A stretch of DNA of 64,000 bases from Phormidium tenue FACHB-886 (GTDB taxonomy: Bacteria > Cyanobacteriota > Cyanobacteriia > Elainellales > Elainellaceae): the NCBI RefSeq assembly GCF_014764505.1, contig NZ_JACXWX010000002.1, forward strand, positions 310,001 to 374,000, in the 5' to 3' direction. Shown here in pieces: positions 16,198 to 24,850 of this stretch. Position 1 is the first letter of the stretch; each line of letters opens with the position of its first letter. Under the pieces are notes generated by a model. That model saw only the letters and a list, made by a program, of their open reading frames with translations. It searched no databases and was not told the origin of the DNA. The position numbers and the translations under genes were made by a program.

Positions 16198-17607
16198 TTA
16201 CACCCGTCCCGATGCCGATCGCCGCTGAAACTGCCCTCTGCCTGCCCCGCCCAGCCAGCGATCGCCATCCACCACCAGTTCCCCGCGCAAAAACACCTTC
16301 TCCACTTTGCCCGTCACCTGCCGCCCCTCATAAAGCGAGTAATCCACAGCCGAGTGGTGCGTACTGGCGCTCAATATGTGGGATTTTTGCGGGTCAAACA
16401 GCACCAAATCCGCATCGCTGCCCACCGCGATCGTCCCTTTGCGCGGAAACAGCCCAAACATCTTGGCAGGGGCAGTAGCGGTAAGCTGCACAAACCGATT
16501 GATCGACAGTCTACCCGTCCCCACGCCCCCGTCAAACAGCAGCGGCAGACGAAATTCTACGCCCGGTGCGCCGTTGGGAATTTTCTCAAAATTATCGCGT
16601 CCGAGCTGCTTCGAGCGATGAATGCCGTAAGGGTTTTCGTTGAAGCAAAACGGACAGTGATCGGTGGAAACAATCTGTAGATCGTCAAACCGCAGTCCGC
16701 GCCAGAGGGCATCCTGACAGTCTTTTTCGCGCAGCGGCGGTGTCATCACAAATTTGGCGGGTTCAAAGTCGGGGCGATCGTATTCCTCGATGCTCAGAAA
16801 CAAGTAGTGGGGGCAGGTTTCGGCAAAGGCAGGCAGTCCGCGATCGCGAGCTTCCACCACAGTTTCCAGCGCTTCTTTCGCCGAGAGGTGAACCAAATAT
16901 ACGGGTACTTCCGCTAGCTCTGCCAGCCGAATTGCCCGATGCGAAGCTTCTGCTTCCATAATTCGGGGTCGCGTCAGAGCATGATATTTGGGCGAGGTGT
17001 TTCCTTGCGCTAGTGCTTCTTCAATCAATACCTGAATCACGCTACCGTTCTCCGCGTGGACATTAATCATTCCGCCATGCGTTCCGACTTGGCGCATCGC
17101 CCGGAAAATTCCGGCGTCATCCACCATTAGCACACCCGGATACGCCATGAACATTTTGAAGCTAGAAATGCCATCCCGATCGATGATATCCGGCAGCTCT
17201 GCCAGCGTCTCCGGGGTCACGTCCGTTAAAATAATATGAAAGCTGTAATCCACACAGGCTTTTGGTTCTGCTGTGGCAAGCCGTCGATCGAGCGCTTGTT
17301 TCGGCGTTTCGCCGCGCTGCTGTAGGGCAAAATCGACGATCGTGGTGGTACCGCCAAAAGCTGCCGATCGCGTCCCCGTTTCAAACGTATCGCAGGTTTC
17401 GGCATCGCCCAGCGGAAACTCCATATGCGTATGGACATCAACCCCGCCCGGCATCACTAGCAGATTGCTGGCATCATGAACGGTAGCAGAGTCAGGGGAT
17501 AGATTGCGGGCGATCGCTTCAATTTGTCCGTCTCTGATTAGGATATCAGCGCTGTAATCGTCTACTGCTGTCACGATGCGTCCACCCTTGATGAGTGTAT
17601 CTACCAT
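16198..17607 (-). CDS. Dihydropyrimidinase / hydantoinase
   Basis: 469 residues from ATG 17607 (MVDTLIKGGRIVT), preceded by GGGG about 8 nt upstream; an earlier frame start at 17688 adds an unlikely 27-residue tail. It is a cyclic amidohydrolase of the amidohydrolase superfamily. Metal-site residues are all visible: GVDVHTHMEFP (HxH), SSFKMFMAYPG (carboxylated Lys), NVHAENG, VYLVHLSAKEA and IVSTDHCPF. It should hydrolyse dihydropyrimidines or hydantoins to N-carbamoyl acids. There is no neighbouring carbamoylase or dihydropyrimidine dehydrogenase, so the natural substrate is open. It is divergent from the GNAT gene. Confidence 0.88.
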   Translation of the reverse strand: MVDTLIKGGRIVTAVDDYSADILIRDGQIEAIARNLSPDSATVHDASNLLVMPGGVDVHTHMEFPLGDAETCDTFETGTRSAAFGGTTTIVDFALQQRGETPKQALDRRLATAEPKACVDYSFHIILTDVTPETLAELPDIIDRDGISSFKMFMAYPGVLMVDDAGIFRAMRQVGTHGGMINVHAENGSVIQVLIEEALAQGNTSPKYHALTRPRIMEAEASHRAIRLAELAEVPVYLVHLSAKEALETVVEARDRGLPAFAETCPHYLFLSIEEYDRPDFEPAKFVMTPPLREKDCQDALWRGLRFDDLQIVSTDHCPFCFNENPYGIHRSKQLGRDNFEKIPNGAPGVEFRLPLLFDGGVGTGRLSINRFVQLTATAPAKMFGLFPRKGTIAVGSDADLVLFDPQKSHILSASTHHSAVDYSLYEGRQVTGKVEKVFLRGELVVDGDRWLGGAGRGQFQRRSASGRV

Positions 17608-17726
17608 AGTTGCAACCCCATAAAACACTGACCCTACTACATTGGGTGCATCAGCAGTAGAATCGTTGCTCACTTTTTCAAAACTCATTATTTGTTTTAA
17701 TATCGATCGCTGATTGCTTCAAACTT

Positions 17727-18227
17727 ATGATCATCCGGGACGCCCAATCTTCTGATTTATCTGCGATTGTTGAGATCTATAACGCTGCTATTCCCTCGCG
17801 CATTGCCACTGCCGATCTAGAACCAATCACCGTCGAGAGCCGCCTGCAGTGGTTTCAGCAATATACGCCGGATAAACGACCACTCTGGGTGCTGGAAGTA
17901 GAGGGGAAGATCGCCGCTTGGATCAGTCTCACCTCGTTTTATAGTGGGCGTCCTGCTTATCTGGCTACAGCAGAAATCAGTATCTATATTGCCCCGCAGC
18001 ATCAGCGCCAAGGCTATGGCAAACTGCTGGTGCAGAAGATGATCGACGCCTGTCCTCAAGTCGGTGTCACAACCCTGCTAGCCATGTATTTCGATCACAA
18101 CGTAGGCAGCCGCAAGCTCTTTGATCATTTCGGGTTTCGACCCATGGGTCATCTCACCGACATTGCCGTGCTGGACGGGGTCAAGCGGGGGTTAATTATT
18201 GCCGTACGGCGAGTCGAGCAGCCTTAA
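17727..18227 (+). CDS. GNAT acetyltransferase, phosphinothricin-acetyltransferase-like
   Basis: 166 residues with a complete GNAT fold: MIIRDAQSSDLSAIVEIYNAAI at the start (written in two parts, MIIRDAQSSD and LSAIVEIYNAAI), the acetyl-CoA binding motif A APQHQRQGYGKLL (Q/RxxGxG/A), and NVGSRKLFDHFGFRPMG near the end. The layout matches the Pat/Bar-like subfamily that acetylates small amines or amino acid analogues. The substrate cannot be deduced. It is transcribed away from the hydantoinase. Confidence 0.82.
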   Translation: MIIRDAQSSDLSAIVEIYNAAIPSRIATADLEPITVESRLQWFQQYTPDKRPLWVLEVEGKIAAWISLTSFYSGRPAYLATAEISIYIAPQHQRQGYGKLLVQKMIDACPQVGVTTLLAMYFDHNVGSRKLFDHFGFRPMGHLTDIAVLDGVKRGLIIAVRRVEQP

Positions 18228-18376
18228 CTATAAACCTGTCGATGGAGGCTTTTTCGCGATCGCTAAACTCTTCTAAACTATTCGTATAATCTCTACTTAG
18301 AGTGACGCCTTAAATCATCACCGTCGCGCTAAGTTGATTGAGAAAGCACTTTTAATAGATTCGAATTAGGGGGAGT

Positions 18377-18757
18377 ATGGAATCTGAGCAAAACTTTTGG
18401 GAAAAGCTAAAAGGCTTTGCGGTAGTTGCAGGCAGAGAGGTCATTGAGAAAGCGCTGGTTCTATACTTTGCCGCTCAGCGCCCTGAAACGCCGATCTGGG
18501 CAAAGACCGTGATCTATTCTGCTTTGGCGTATTTAATCCTGCCAACGGATGCCATCCCAGACTTCATCCCCATTTCTGGCTACGCTGACGATCTTGGCAC
18601 CTTAGTGGCAGCGCTGGGTGCAGTGGCCATGTGCATTACGCCTGAAGTGCAGGACTCCGCCAAACAACAGGTAAACGAATGGTTTGGTCAGAAGCAGCCG
18701 AACGCAGAAGCGTCAGGGAATGCAAAAGACGGCATTCGAGAAATCACAATTGACTAA
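18377..18757 (+). CDS. DUF1232 (YkvA) family membrane protein
   Basis: 126 residues. The signature YLILPTDAIPDFIPISGYADD (here split: YLILPTDAIPDF, IPISGYADD) is the DUF1232 core, flanked by hydrophobic segments VIYSALAYLILP and LGTLVAALGAVAMCI. The C-terminal ~30 residues are polar. These small membrane proteins have no established role. A TATAAT at 18285-18290 is a good -10 candidate ~87 bp upstream, and GGGGGAG precedes the ATG. Confidence 0.82.
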   Translation: MESEQNFWEKLKGFAVVAGREVIEKALVLYFAAQRPETPIWAKTVIYSALAYLILPTDAIPDFIPISGYADDLGTLVAALGAVAMCITPEVQDSAKQQVNEWFGQKQPNAEASGNAKDGIREITID

Positions 18758-18781
18758 TCTCTACCGGCATCGATACTGCTC

Positions 18782-19840
18782 TTAGCCAAAATGCTGAAAC
18801 CCTCGGTTTAGCGACAGGATTTCATCGGGATATTCTCCTTGGCTGTCCTGCAAAATCACACCTGGTTCTGCTGTAATCTGTCCCACGATCGCCGCTCCTC
18901 TCAGCAGCGCTAGCAGCGCTGCTGCCTGTCCTTGTGGCAAACACAGCACCAGTTCAAAATCCTCCCCGCCATACAGCGCCCATTCGATCGCCTGTTTCTC
19001 TCCTACCCAGTCGCTCAACCCTTTGGGCAAAGGAATAGCACGACGATCGAGCTTTGCCCCCACGCCGCTCGCCCGGCAAATCTGCAGCACCGCATCGGCA
19101 AGCCCGTCGCTAGAGTCCATCCCCGCTGCCCAATAGTGGATTGAGGCGGGGGACGACTCGCTCAGCGGATTTGTCAGAACCGAACGCAACCGCTCCACTA
19201 CATCCAGCCGAGGTACAGGATGCTGATGCGCTTGTATCAGCCCATGGCGCTGCTCGTCGGTCAAGCCTTTCCCTTCCTCTGGATGCAGCAACAGCTCCAA
19301 GCCCGCTCTAGAAGCTCCATGCGCGCCTGTCACTAAGATCGCATCTCCAGGCTGAGCCGCCGCGCGATAAATTCCCTGCTGCTGTAAAACCTGACCCAGC
19401 GCAGTAATGTTCACACTGAGAACAGGCGATCGACAGACATCCCCACCCACGATCGCTGTCCCAGACGGCTGTAAACAGGCAGTCATGCCTTCATATAATT
19501 GCTCAACCCATGCCACAGGCAAATCGCCCGGTAGCGCCAGCCCGATCGTGATGCCGATCGGCGCTGCCCCCATGGCTGCCAGATCAGAAAGATTGGCAGC
19601 CACTGCCCGCCAGCCTGCATCGTAAGGGGAGGTCGTCTGAATGTGGGGGGCAGCCATGCCCACGCTGAAGTGAACGCCGTCCACTAGCGTATCGGTCGTC
19701 ACCACCAGCCGATAGCCCACCTCCACAGACAGCACTGCTGCATCGTCGCCGATTACTTCTGCGGGGCAAAATGCCTGCAGCCGCTGCAGCAAGCCTTGCT
19801 CCCCAAATTCTTTGACCCGTAAATCCCGTAAGTTCTCCAT
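18782..19840 (-). CDS. thiL: Thiamine-monophosphate kinase
   Basis: 352 residues, the usual length. It phosphorylates thiamine phosphate to the cofactor thiamine diphosphate. Family motifs: VIGDDAAVL (~31-39), TTDTLVDGVHF (~48-58), AANLSDLAAMGA, IVGGDVCRS and a late GMDSSDGLADA. It starts 3 bp after the stop of the SagB-type gene, so the two are very probably cotranscribed. No TPP riboswitch is seen upstream of the pair. Confidence 0.92.
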   Translation of the reverse strand: MENLRDLRVKEFGEQGLLQRLQAFCPAEVIGDDAAVLSVEVGYRLVVTTDTLVDGVHFSVGMAAPHIQTTSPYDAGWRAVAANLSDLAAMGAAPIGITIGLALPGDLPVAWVEQLYEGMTACLQPSGTAIVGGDVCRSPVLSVNITALGQVLQQQGIYRAAAQPGDAILVTGAHGASRAGLELLLHPEEGKGLTDEQRHGLIQAHQHPVPRLDVVERLRSVLTNPLSESSPASIHYWAAGMDSSDGLADAVLQICRASGVGAKLDRRAIPLPKGLSDWVGEKQAIEWALYGGEDFELVLCLPQGQAAALLALLRGAAIVGQITAEPGVILQDSQGEYPDEILSLNRGFQHFG

Positions 19841-19843
19841 GCG

Positions 19844-21409
19844 CTATCGAGGACGACCCAGCGTCGTAATATACAGCACGGCTTCGTCGGTGGGAATGCC
19901 CAGCACTTCATTGACTTCATCATCAAAAAATCCAGCAATGCCGCTGACCCCCAAGCCCAACCGAATTGCAGCCAGGTTCAAACGCTGTCCTAAATGCCCA
20001 GCGTCCATGTGCAAGTAGCGATAGGCGCGATCGCCATACTGTGCCACCGCCTTCTGCAGATCGGCAGTGTGAATCAGCACGGCTGCTGCATCCCGCCCCA
20101 GATTTTGCCCCAAGCACAACCGATGCAGCTCTCGCCGGAAGTTCTTAAAGCGAATTTGCCGGAGCTCTTGCGCTTTGGGCGCATAGTAGTAGCAGCCTTC
20201 CTCCAGCCCTGCTACACCTGACACAGCAATAAAGGTTTCGATTAAACCCAAATCAAAATAATCAGGATTGGGATCTAGCCCTTGATCCAGTGAGTTTTGC
20301 GGCTGATAGGTGAAATCCAGCAGGGCTTGCAGTTCTGCTAGGCTCAGCTCTGCCCCACTGAAGGCACGGGTCGATCGCCGTTTGATAATCGTGTTCCGCA
20401 GCTCGCTCAGCCGAACTGCTGAGTCACGGCTGGTGCTGTCGCCCCAACTGATAGGAGAATCCGTTCGCATTGACATCTTCAGGCAAAACGGAAAGTTGTA
20501 TTTATCTGCTTGAGAAGGCGGTTCTGGCTGCTGCGCTTCAACCAAAGTTTTTAAAGAAGGTGAATTTACCGCATCGGGAATTTGCGTTGCCTGATGCAGA
20601 TGGGGCAGCAGATCGCCATCGGCAATTTGTGGATACTCAAACTGGGTGGCTGAAGCAAGCGCCGTGGGGGACAAGGGCAAGTTTTCGCGCAGCGTCAAGC
20701 GATCGGCAAGTGCTAACACGGCTGTGACGGCTTCCTGCTGTGGATCGAGATACAGCAATCGGTTCATGGCATTATCCATAAAACCGCCAATCAAATGCGG
20801 ACGAAAGTCATTCAAAGCACTGGCTAGCTCTAAATTGCCAAGCAGATGCCCTGTATCTAAGAAGATGCGGCGATAGGCGCGGTCTTGATAGCGCCAGCTC
20901 GATCGATAAAAAACTGCCGTCACCACGATCGCCATCTGGGTGTGATCCAGGCTGGGATGCCAGAAGCAGGCATTCTGCAGGCTTTCCCAGACCTTGCTAT
21001 CCCAAAAGCGCAACAGCGAGTGCGTCTGTGCCTGGTAGTTATACAATCCAGCGGGCAGCAGTGGCGTTCCCCTGGAGAGCAGATACACCTCTGCTGGGTA
21101 CAAACCCCCTGCTGAAGGGGCGGCTCTCAGGTACACCATCTCGCCGCTCATGCGGGTCATCATTCGCACCGTTAGCCCGTAGCTGCAAAACAGCAGACGA
21201 GAGAGCCGCTGAGCCAATTCAGCTTCTTTGCTCACTTCATCGTTCGTTTCATCGCTTAGATAAGGCTTGAGGTCAAAAGTGGCGCCAATCTTATACTCCT
21301 TAAAAGGGATCGGCTGCTTCGACCAATCAAGCTGATTGTCCTTAAGCGTGTCGGGATGGTATTTAGTGCGTTCATGGTAGTGCTGAGCAATTGAGATACG
21401 GTCTGGCAT
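19844..21409 (-). CDS. SagB/ThcOx-family FMN dehydrogenase, double domain
   Basis: 521 residues holding two nitroreductase-like modules: one ~60-240 (LFCSYGLTVR, AAPSAGGLYPAEVYLLSRG, DTGHLLGNLELAS) and one ~335-520 (IIKRRSTRAFSGAELSLAEL, EGCYYYAP, HMDAGHLGQRLNLAAIRLGL, GIPTDEAVLYI). RRSTR and AGHxxQ are the flavin and dimer signatures. SagB enzymes oxidise azolines to azoles in some peptide pathways, but no YcaO, precursor peptide or transporter is near. Here it is paired with thiL, 3 bp apart, suggesting a housekeeping redox role that I cannot specify. Confidence 0.82.
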   Translation of the reverse strand: MPDRISIAQHYHERTKYHPDTLKDNQLDWSKQPIPFKEYKIGATFDLKPYLSDETNDEVSKEAELAQRLSRLLFCSYGLTVRMMTRMSGEMVYLRAAPSAGGLYPAEVYLLSRGTPLLPAGLYNYQAQTHSLLRFWDSKVWESLQNACFWHPSLDHTQMAIVVTAVFYRSSWRYQDRAYRRIFLDTGHLLGNLELASALNDFRPHLIGGFMDNAMNRLLYLDPQQEAVTAVLALADRLTLRENLPLSPTALASATQFEYPQIADGDLLPHLHQATQIPDAVNSPSLKTLVEAQQPEPPSQADKYNFPFCLKMSMRTDSPISWGDSTSRDSAVRLSELRNTIIKRRSTRAFSGAELSLAELQALLDFTYQPQNSLDQGLDPNPDYFDLGLIETFIAVSGVAGLEEGCYYYAPKAQELRQIRFKNFRRELHRLCLGQNLGRDAAAVLIHTADLQKAVAQYGDRAYRYLHMDAGHLGQRLNLAAIRLGLGVSGIAGFFDDEVNEVLGIPTDEAVLYITTLGRPR

Positions 21410-21634
21410 GGCGGTGTGAGGAACGAAGCTGTAGCTATTTTGATCTTGACATTCCCATTCTGAGAATCAACAATCCTACTGAATTAACCTCTAATTAACC
21501 CCTACTCGAAAGGTAACGCGTAGGACAGCGCACTGTCTTGGTCAAAAATTCCACAACCCAAAACGATTCCGCTGTCGCTTGGGTACACTGAGTCTCGTAG
21601 CTTATACGTCCTTCAGCTCAAAAGGGGAGAGATG

Positions 21635-22432
21635 ATGCAGGCAACTCAGCGCAGGTGGCAGCAGGGAGTCGGATTGGCTCTGGTTATCCTGCTTTGTGTA
21701 GGGGCGCTCGCTGCGCTTCAAGTCCCTCAGCTCCAACGTCTTCTCAACAAAAGTCAAATAGCAACCGTAGAACAGATCCAACGAGACACGCAAATTGAAC
21801 AGACTCGCCTGTCGCTGCTAAAGGTGCTCCCCCCGTTTGGCTTCAATAACCTGATTGCAGATTGGGCATATCTCAATTTCTTGCAATACTTTGGCGATGA
21901 TGTGGCTCGCCAAAAAACAGACTATCAGCTCAGCGCGGACTATTTTGATGTTATTTTGAGCCGCGATCCCTATTTTCTGGAGGCTTATACCTATGCTTCC
22001 ACGAGCACGGCACTCTATGCAGGGCAGCCAGAGCGATCGGTTGCTGCAATGCAACGAGGGCTACAGTTCCTCAAGCCAAACGTTCCTCCCGGCTCATACT
22101 ACGCTTGGCGACAGTTGGGCATTGACCAGCTTTTGTTTTTGGGAGATGCCGAAGCGGCTCGTCAATCTTTTACAACAGCGGCGGAGTGGGCGCGTGCCTC
22201 CACGGTTCCTGGCAGTGATACCGTCGCCCAAACTTCTCAGCAAACCGTGGATTTCCTCACCCGCAACCCCACCAGCAAAACTGCCCAAGTAGGCGCTTGG
22301 ACGATGGTACTCAGCTCAGCTCCAGACGAGCGCACCCAAAAAACGGCAGTCAGCCGGATCGAGGCGCTGGGCGGTAAAGTGGTTAAAAACCCAGACGGGA
22401 CATACAGCATTCAAGCTCCGCTTAACGACTAG
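21635..22432 (+). CDS. Conserved hypothetical, N-terminally anchored TPR-like protein
   Basis: 265 residues from the second of two adjacent ATGs (GGGGAG lies 5 nt before it). An uncleaved or signal-type hydrophobic segment (VGLALVILLCVGALAAL) covers ~14-30. The rest is helical, with a TPR-like pattern around 95-180 (YQLSADYFDVILSRDPYFLEAY, read in two parts; GDAEAARQSFTTAAEWA). The C-terminus, EALGGKVVKNPDGTYSIQ, looks like a small beta unit. It is probably anchored in the plasma or thylakoid membrane. The family is cyanobacterial, with no known function. ndhO follows 101 bp downstream on the same strand. Confidence 0.7.
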   Translation: MQATQRRWQQGVGLALVILLCVGALAALQVPQLQRLLNKSQIATVEQIQRDTQIEQTRLSLLKVLPPFGFNNLIADWAYLNFLQYFGDDVARQKTDYQLSADYFDVILSRDPYFLEAYTYASTSTALYAGQPERSVAAMQRGLQFLKPNVPPGSYYAWRQLGIDQLLFLGDAEAARQSFTTAAEWARASTVPGSDTVAQTSQQTVDFLTRNPTSKTAQVGAWTMVLSSAPDERTQKTAVSRIEALGGKVVKNPDGTYSIQAPLND

Positions 22433-22533
22433 AATACAGACCAACAAAGCTAGCTTCTTAACAGAACTTTCAGATTTGCAGGTAGAATCAAGGCTATTAC
22501 CCTCAGCTTGTCTACTTTTATCAACTAAAATCT

Positions 22534-22749
22534 ATGGCAGTTAAAAGAGGAGATGTAGTTCGCGCCGTTCGCGAAAAGCTAGAAAATAGCCTAGAGGCAA
22601 AAGCCAGCGATGTTCGCTTCCCGTCCTACCTTTTTCAGACGAAAGGCGAAGTGGTAGAGCTGCGGGGCGACTATGCATTGGTGAAGTTTGGTTACGTACC
22701 AACCCCCAATATCTGGCTAAGAGCTGACCAATTAGAAAAGGTTAATTAA
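22534..22749 (+). CDS. ndhO: NAD(P)H-quinone oxidoreductase subunit O
   Basis: A 71-aa protein matching NdhO, the small peripheral subunit of the cyanobacterial/chloroplast NDH-1 complex, which takes part in cyclic electron flow and respiration. The start [19 protein letters not shown] and the SH3-like beta core ([20 protein letters not shown]) are diagnostic. It has full family length, no signal and a cytoplasmic-side location on the thylakoid complex. It stands alone between the TPR-like gene and mdh. Confidence 0.93.
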   Translation: MAVKRGDVVRAVREKLENSLEAKASDVRFPSYLFQTKGEVVELRGDYALVKFGYVPTPNIWLRADQLEKVN

Positions 22750-22837
22750 TTTTTCAGCGATTCTGCCTGCAGCAGAGCCACAATCGAGGCATCCCTCTAG
22801 GGAAGCGACCTGCTAAAGCCCTGTTGGGAAGCCTCAT

Positions 22838-23800
22838 ATGATTAATTTTTCTCCGCCTGCTTGCCGTTCTCCTCGGGTGTCGATCGTCGGTTCTGGAAAT
22901 GTTGGCAGCACGTTAGCCCAGCAGATCGCCGAAAAAAACCTGGCAGATGTAGTGCTGCTGGATGTGCTACCCGGTCGTCCTCAAGGGGTTGCGCTTGACC
23001 TGACCCAGTCCAGCGGCATTGAAGGACACAGCCGCAAGATCATTGGTGCGGTTGACTATGCCGATACTCACGGCTCAGACATTATTGTGATTACGGCGGG
23101 GCTGCCCCGCAAACCCGGCATGAGTCGAGACGATTTGCTTCGGACTAATGCCGAGATCGTTACCCATGCCGCAAAACAGGCGATCGCCCACTCGCCCGAC
23201 GCGCTGCTGATTGTGGTCACCAATCCTCTGGATACAATGACCTACCTGGTATGGCAGGCAAGCGGTTTGCCGCCCCATCGGGTAATGGGTATGGCAGGCG
23301 TTCTAGATTCAGCCCGTTTCCAAACTTTCATTGCCATGGAGCTAGGCATTTCAGCGGCAGATGTACGGGCGATGGTGCTGGGTAGCCATGGCGATCTCAT
23401 GGTGCCGCTGCCCCGCTATTCCACAGTGAATGGCATCCCGATTGCCGATCTCCTGCCCTCAGCAACAATCGAGCGGCTAATCGATCGGACTCGCAACGGC
23501 GGCGCAGAGGTCGTAGAGCTGCTTAAAACGGGTGGAGCCTACTATGCACCAGCTGCCGCAGTTTATCTGATGGTAGAAGCTATTCTGCTGAACCAACCTC
23601 GCATTTTGCCGGTTGCGGCTCATCTGCAGGGCGAATACGGACTCAATGATCTCTATATCGGCGTTCCGGTTAAGCTGGGCTGCGGCGGCGTTGAGCGAAT
23701 TTTTGAGCTAGAGCTTACGCAGGCAGAGCGCCAAGGGTTGGAAAAATCAGCTAGTGCGGTGCGGCAGAGCCTCAATCAAGTGCTGGCTGCCAGTGGATAA
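22838..23800 (+). CDS. mdh: Malate dehydrogenase
   Basis: 320 residues of the LDH/MDH superfamily. The NAD-binding motif [16 protein letters not shown] is at ~14-29. The active-site loop [13 protein letters not shown] has Arg at the substrate-discriminating position (Gln in lactate dehydrogenases), which marks malate as substrate. [10 protein letters not shown] and [12 protein letters not shown] carry the catalytic Asp/Arg/His set. It interconverts malate and oxaloacetate with NAD(H). The TCA-like flux of cyanobacteria is its likely setting. Confidence 0.92.
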   Translation: MINFSPPACRSPRVSIVGSGNVGSTLAQQIAEKNLADVVLLDVLPGRPQGVALDLTQSSGIEGHSRKIIGAVDYADTHGSDIIVITAGLPRKPGMSRDDLLRTNAEIVTHAAKQAIAHSPDALLIVVTNPLDTMTYLVWQASGLPPHRVMGMAGVLDSARFQTFIAMELGISAADVRAMVLGSHGDLMVPLPRYSTVNGIPIADLLPSATIERLIDRTRNGGAEVVELLKTGGAYYAPAAAVYLMVEAILLNQPRILPVAAHLQGEYGLNDLYIGVPVKLGCGGVERIFELELTQAERQGLEKSASAVRQSLNQVLAASG

Positions 23801-23890
23801 TAGTAAACAGAAAAACCGCTGGGGTTCAACTTTAGGAGGAATATTGCCTGCTTAACTTCCACCTTAGGGATGAATTGAATTCAAACACCC

Positions 23891-23918
23891 TTGATCATTT
23901 CGCCCGATTGGTTATGAT
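23891..23918 (+). promoter_or_regulatory. Candidate promoter for the 46-aa protein gene
   Basis: TTGATC (23891-23896) and TATGAT (23913-23918) are 16 bp apart, a good sigma-70-type arrangement, ~110 bp before the small gene. Confidence 0.45.
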
Positions 23919-24029
23919 GAGAAGGTAAGGTCAAACACCATACGTCTAGATTCGATATCCTCGATTCTCGATCAAAGATTTCTAGTTTGGCGGTTCTAGG
24001 CTTACAGTTTGGAAGGAGCTATCCGAGAG

Positions 24030-24170
24030 ATGGATTACATCGAAAAAGTGCTGGAGAAGCTAAAGGAATGGACTCGCAGGCTGATTGAAACTCTACTGGG
24101 TCCAGAAGCTGAGCCAGAACCAGAGCCGATTCCAATCCCCGTTAGAGATTCAGACCGACGGAGTCGCTAA
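24030..24170 (+). CDS. 46-residue amphipathic conserved small protein
   Basis: A small gene with a strong Shine-Dalgarno (GGAAGGAG, 24011-24018) before ATG 24030. The product opens with an amphipathic helix (MDYIEKVLEKLKEWTRRLIE), then a Glu-Pro run (EAEPEPEPIPIP), and ends basic (RDSDRRSR). The charge-segregated design with a proline linker is one I recall from short cyanobacterial proteins of unknown function. Membrane-surface or protein-binding roles are possible. It is flanked by a good promoter and a perfect 13-bp hairpin, so it is an independent unit. Confidence 0.7.
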   Translation: MDYIEKVLEKLKEWTRRLIETLLGPEAEPEPEPIPIPVRDSDRRSR

Positions 24171-24211
24171 TTCGTTTGAATTTTAGCGATCCAAACCTTA
24201 TTAAAATTTTG

Positions 24212-24246
24212 ATAGCCAGCTAGCTTGTTTATAGCTAGCTGGCTAT
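24212..24246 (+). terminator. Perfect 13-bp hairpin after the small gene
   Basis: ATAGCCAGCTAGC (24212-24224) and GCTAGCTGGCTAT (24234-24246) pair fully around a 9-nt loop, 41 bp beyond the stop codon. No U-tract follows, so it may be an RNA-stabilising or terminator hairpin. Confidence 0.5.
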
Positions 24247-24298
24247 TATGTCTTAATTTCCAGCACTCTACTCATCACTCCACTGGCTTGTCACCCCC

Positions 24299-24748
24299 TT
24301 GCTAAGTATTCTTGTCCTTCACGGTCCTAACCTCAATCTGCTAGGAAAGCGAGAACCTGGCATCTACGGTCAAACCACTCTAGAAGGGATTGATCGGCTT
24401 CTAGAGCAGGAAGCTGCTGCCCTGCAGGTTAAGGTTTCTGCTTTTCAGACTAATCATGAAGGGGCGCTGGTTGATGCAATTCAAGCGGCGATCGGGCAGC
24501 ACCAAGGGATTTTGATTAACCCTGCTGCCTACACCCACACCAGCGTAGCAATTCGAGATGCGATTGCAGCGGTGGCGCTACCGACGGTTGAAGTTCACCT
24601 CAGCAATATTCACCGCCGCGAACCCTTCCGCCATCATTCTTATATTGCGCCTGTAGCAGTCGGACAAATCAGCGGCTTTGGAGCAGATAGCTATCGGCTG
24701 GGCTTGCAGGCGCTGGTTCAGCATCTACGACAGTCAGCATCAAGTTAA
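24299..24748 (+). CDS. aroQ: Type II 3-dehydroquinate dehydratase
   Basis: 149 residues. It dehydrates 3-dehydroquinate to 3-dehydroshikimate in the shikimate pathway. Motifs: [18 protein letters not shown] (catalytic Arg and Tyr), [45 protein letters not shown] (catalytic His) and [11 protein letters not shown]. The TTG at 24299 is the only reasonable start: a stop lies 45 bp upstream in frame and no ATG intervenes. The ribosome-binding site is poor. Confidence 0.93.
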   Translation: MLSILVLHGPNLNLLGKREPGIYGQTTLEGIDRLLEQEAAALQVKVSAFQTNHEGALVDAIQAAIGQHQGILINPAAYTHTSVAIRDAIAAVALPTVEVHLSNIHRREPFRHHSYIAPVAVGQISGFGADSYRLGLQALVQHLRQSASS

Positions 24749-24850
24749 ACAATGGCTGAGCTGGGGCTGCCTCAGCTCGAGGCGCTGTAGAATTCGTTAG
24801 GCTAGAGGAGTGCAACAATTGCGGAGCCTCAGCTTTTTTAGGTTAGTGCC

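Noticed and set aside
16057-16680. 207-codon plus-strand frame antisense to the hydantoinase
   Set aside because: Overlaps the 3' end of a clear enzyme gene and the Uma2 relic; composition typical of antisense frames.
21410-21634. TPP riboswitch upstream of sagB-thiL
   Set aside because: No match to the conserved CTGAGA ... ACC(T/G)GA thi-box core in the leader.
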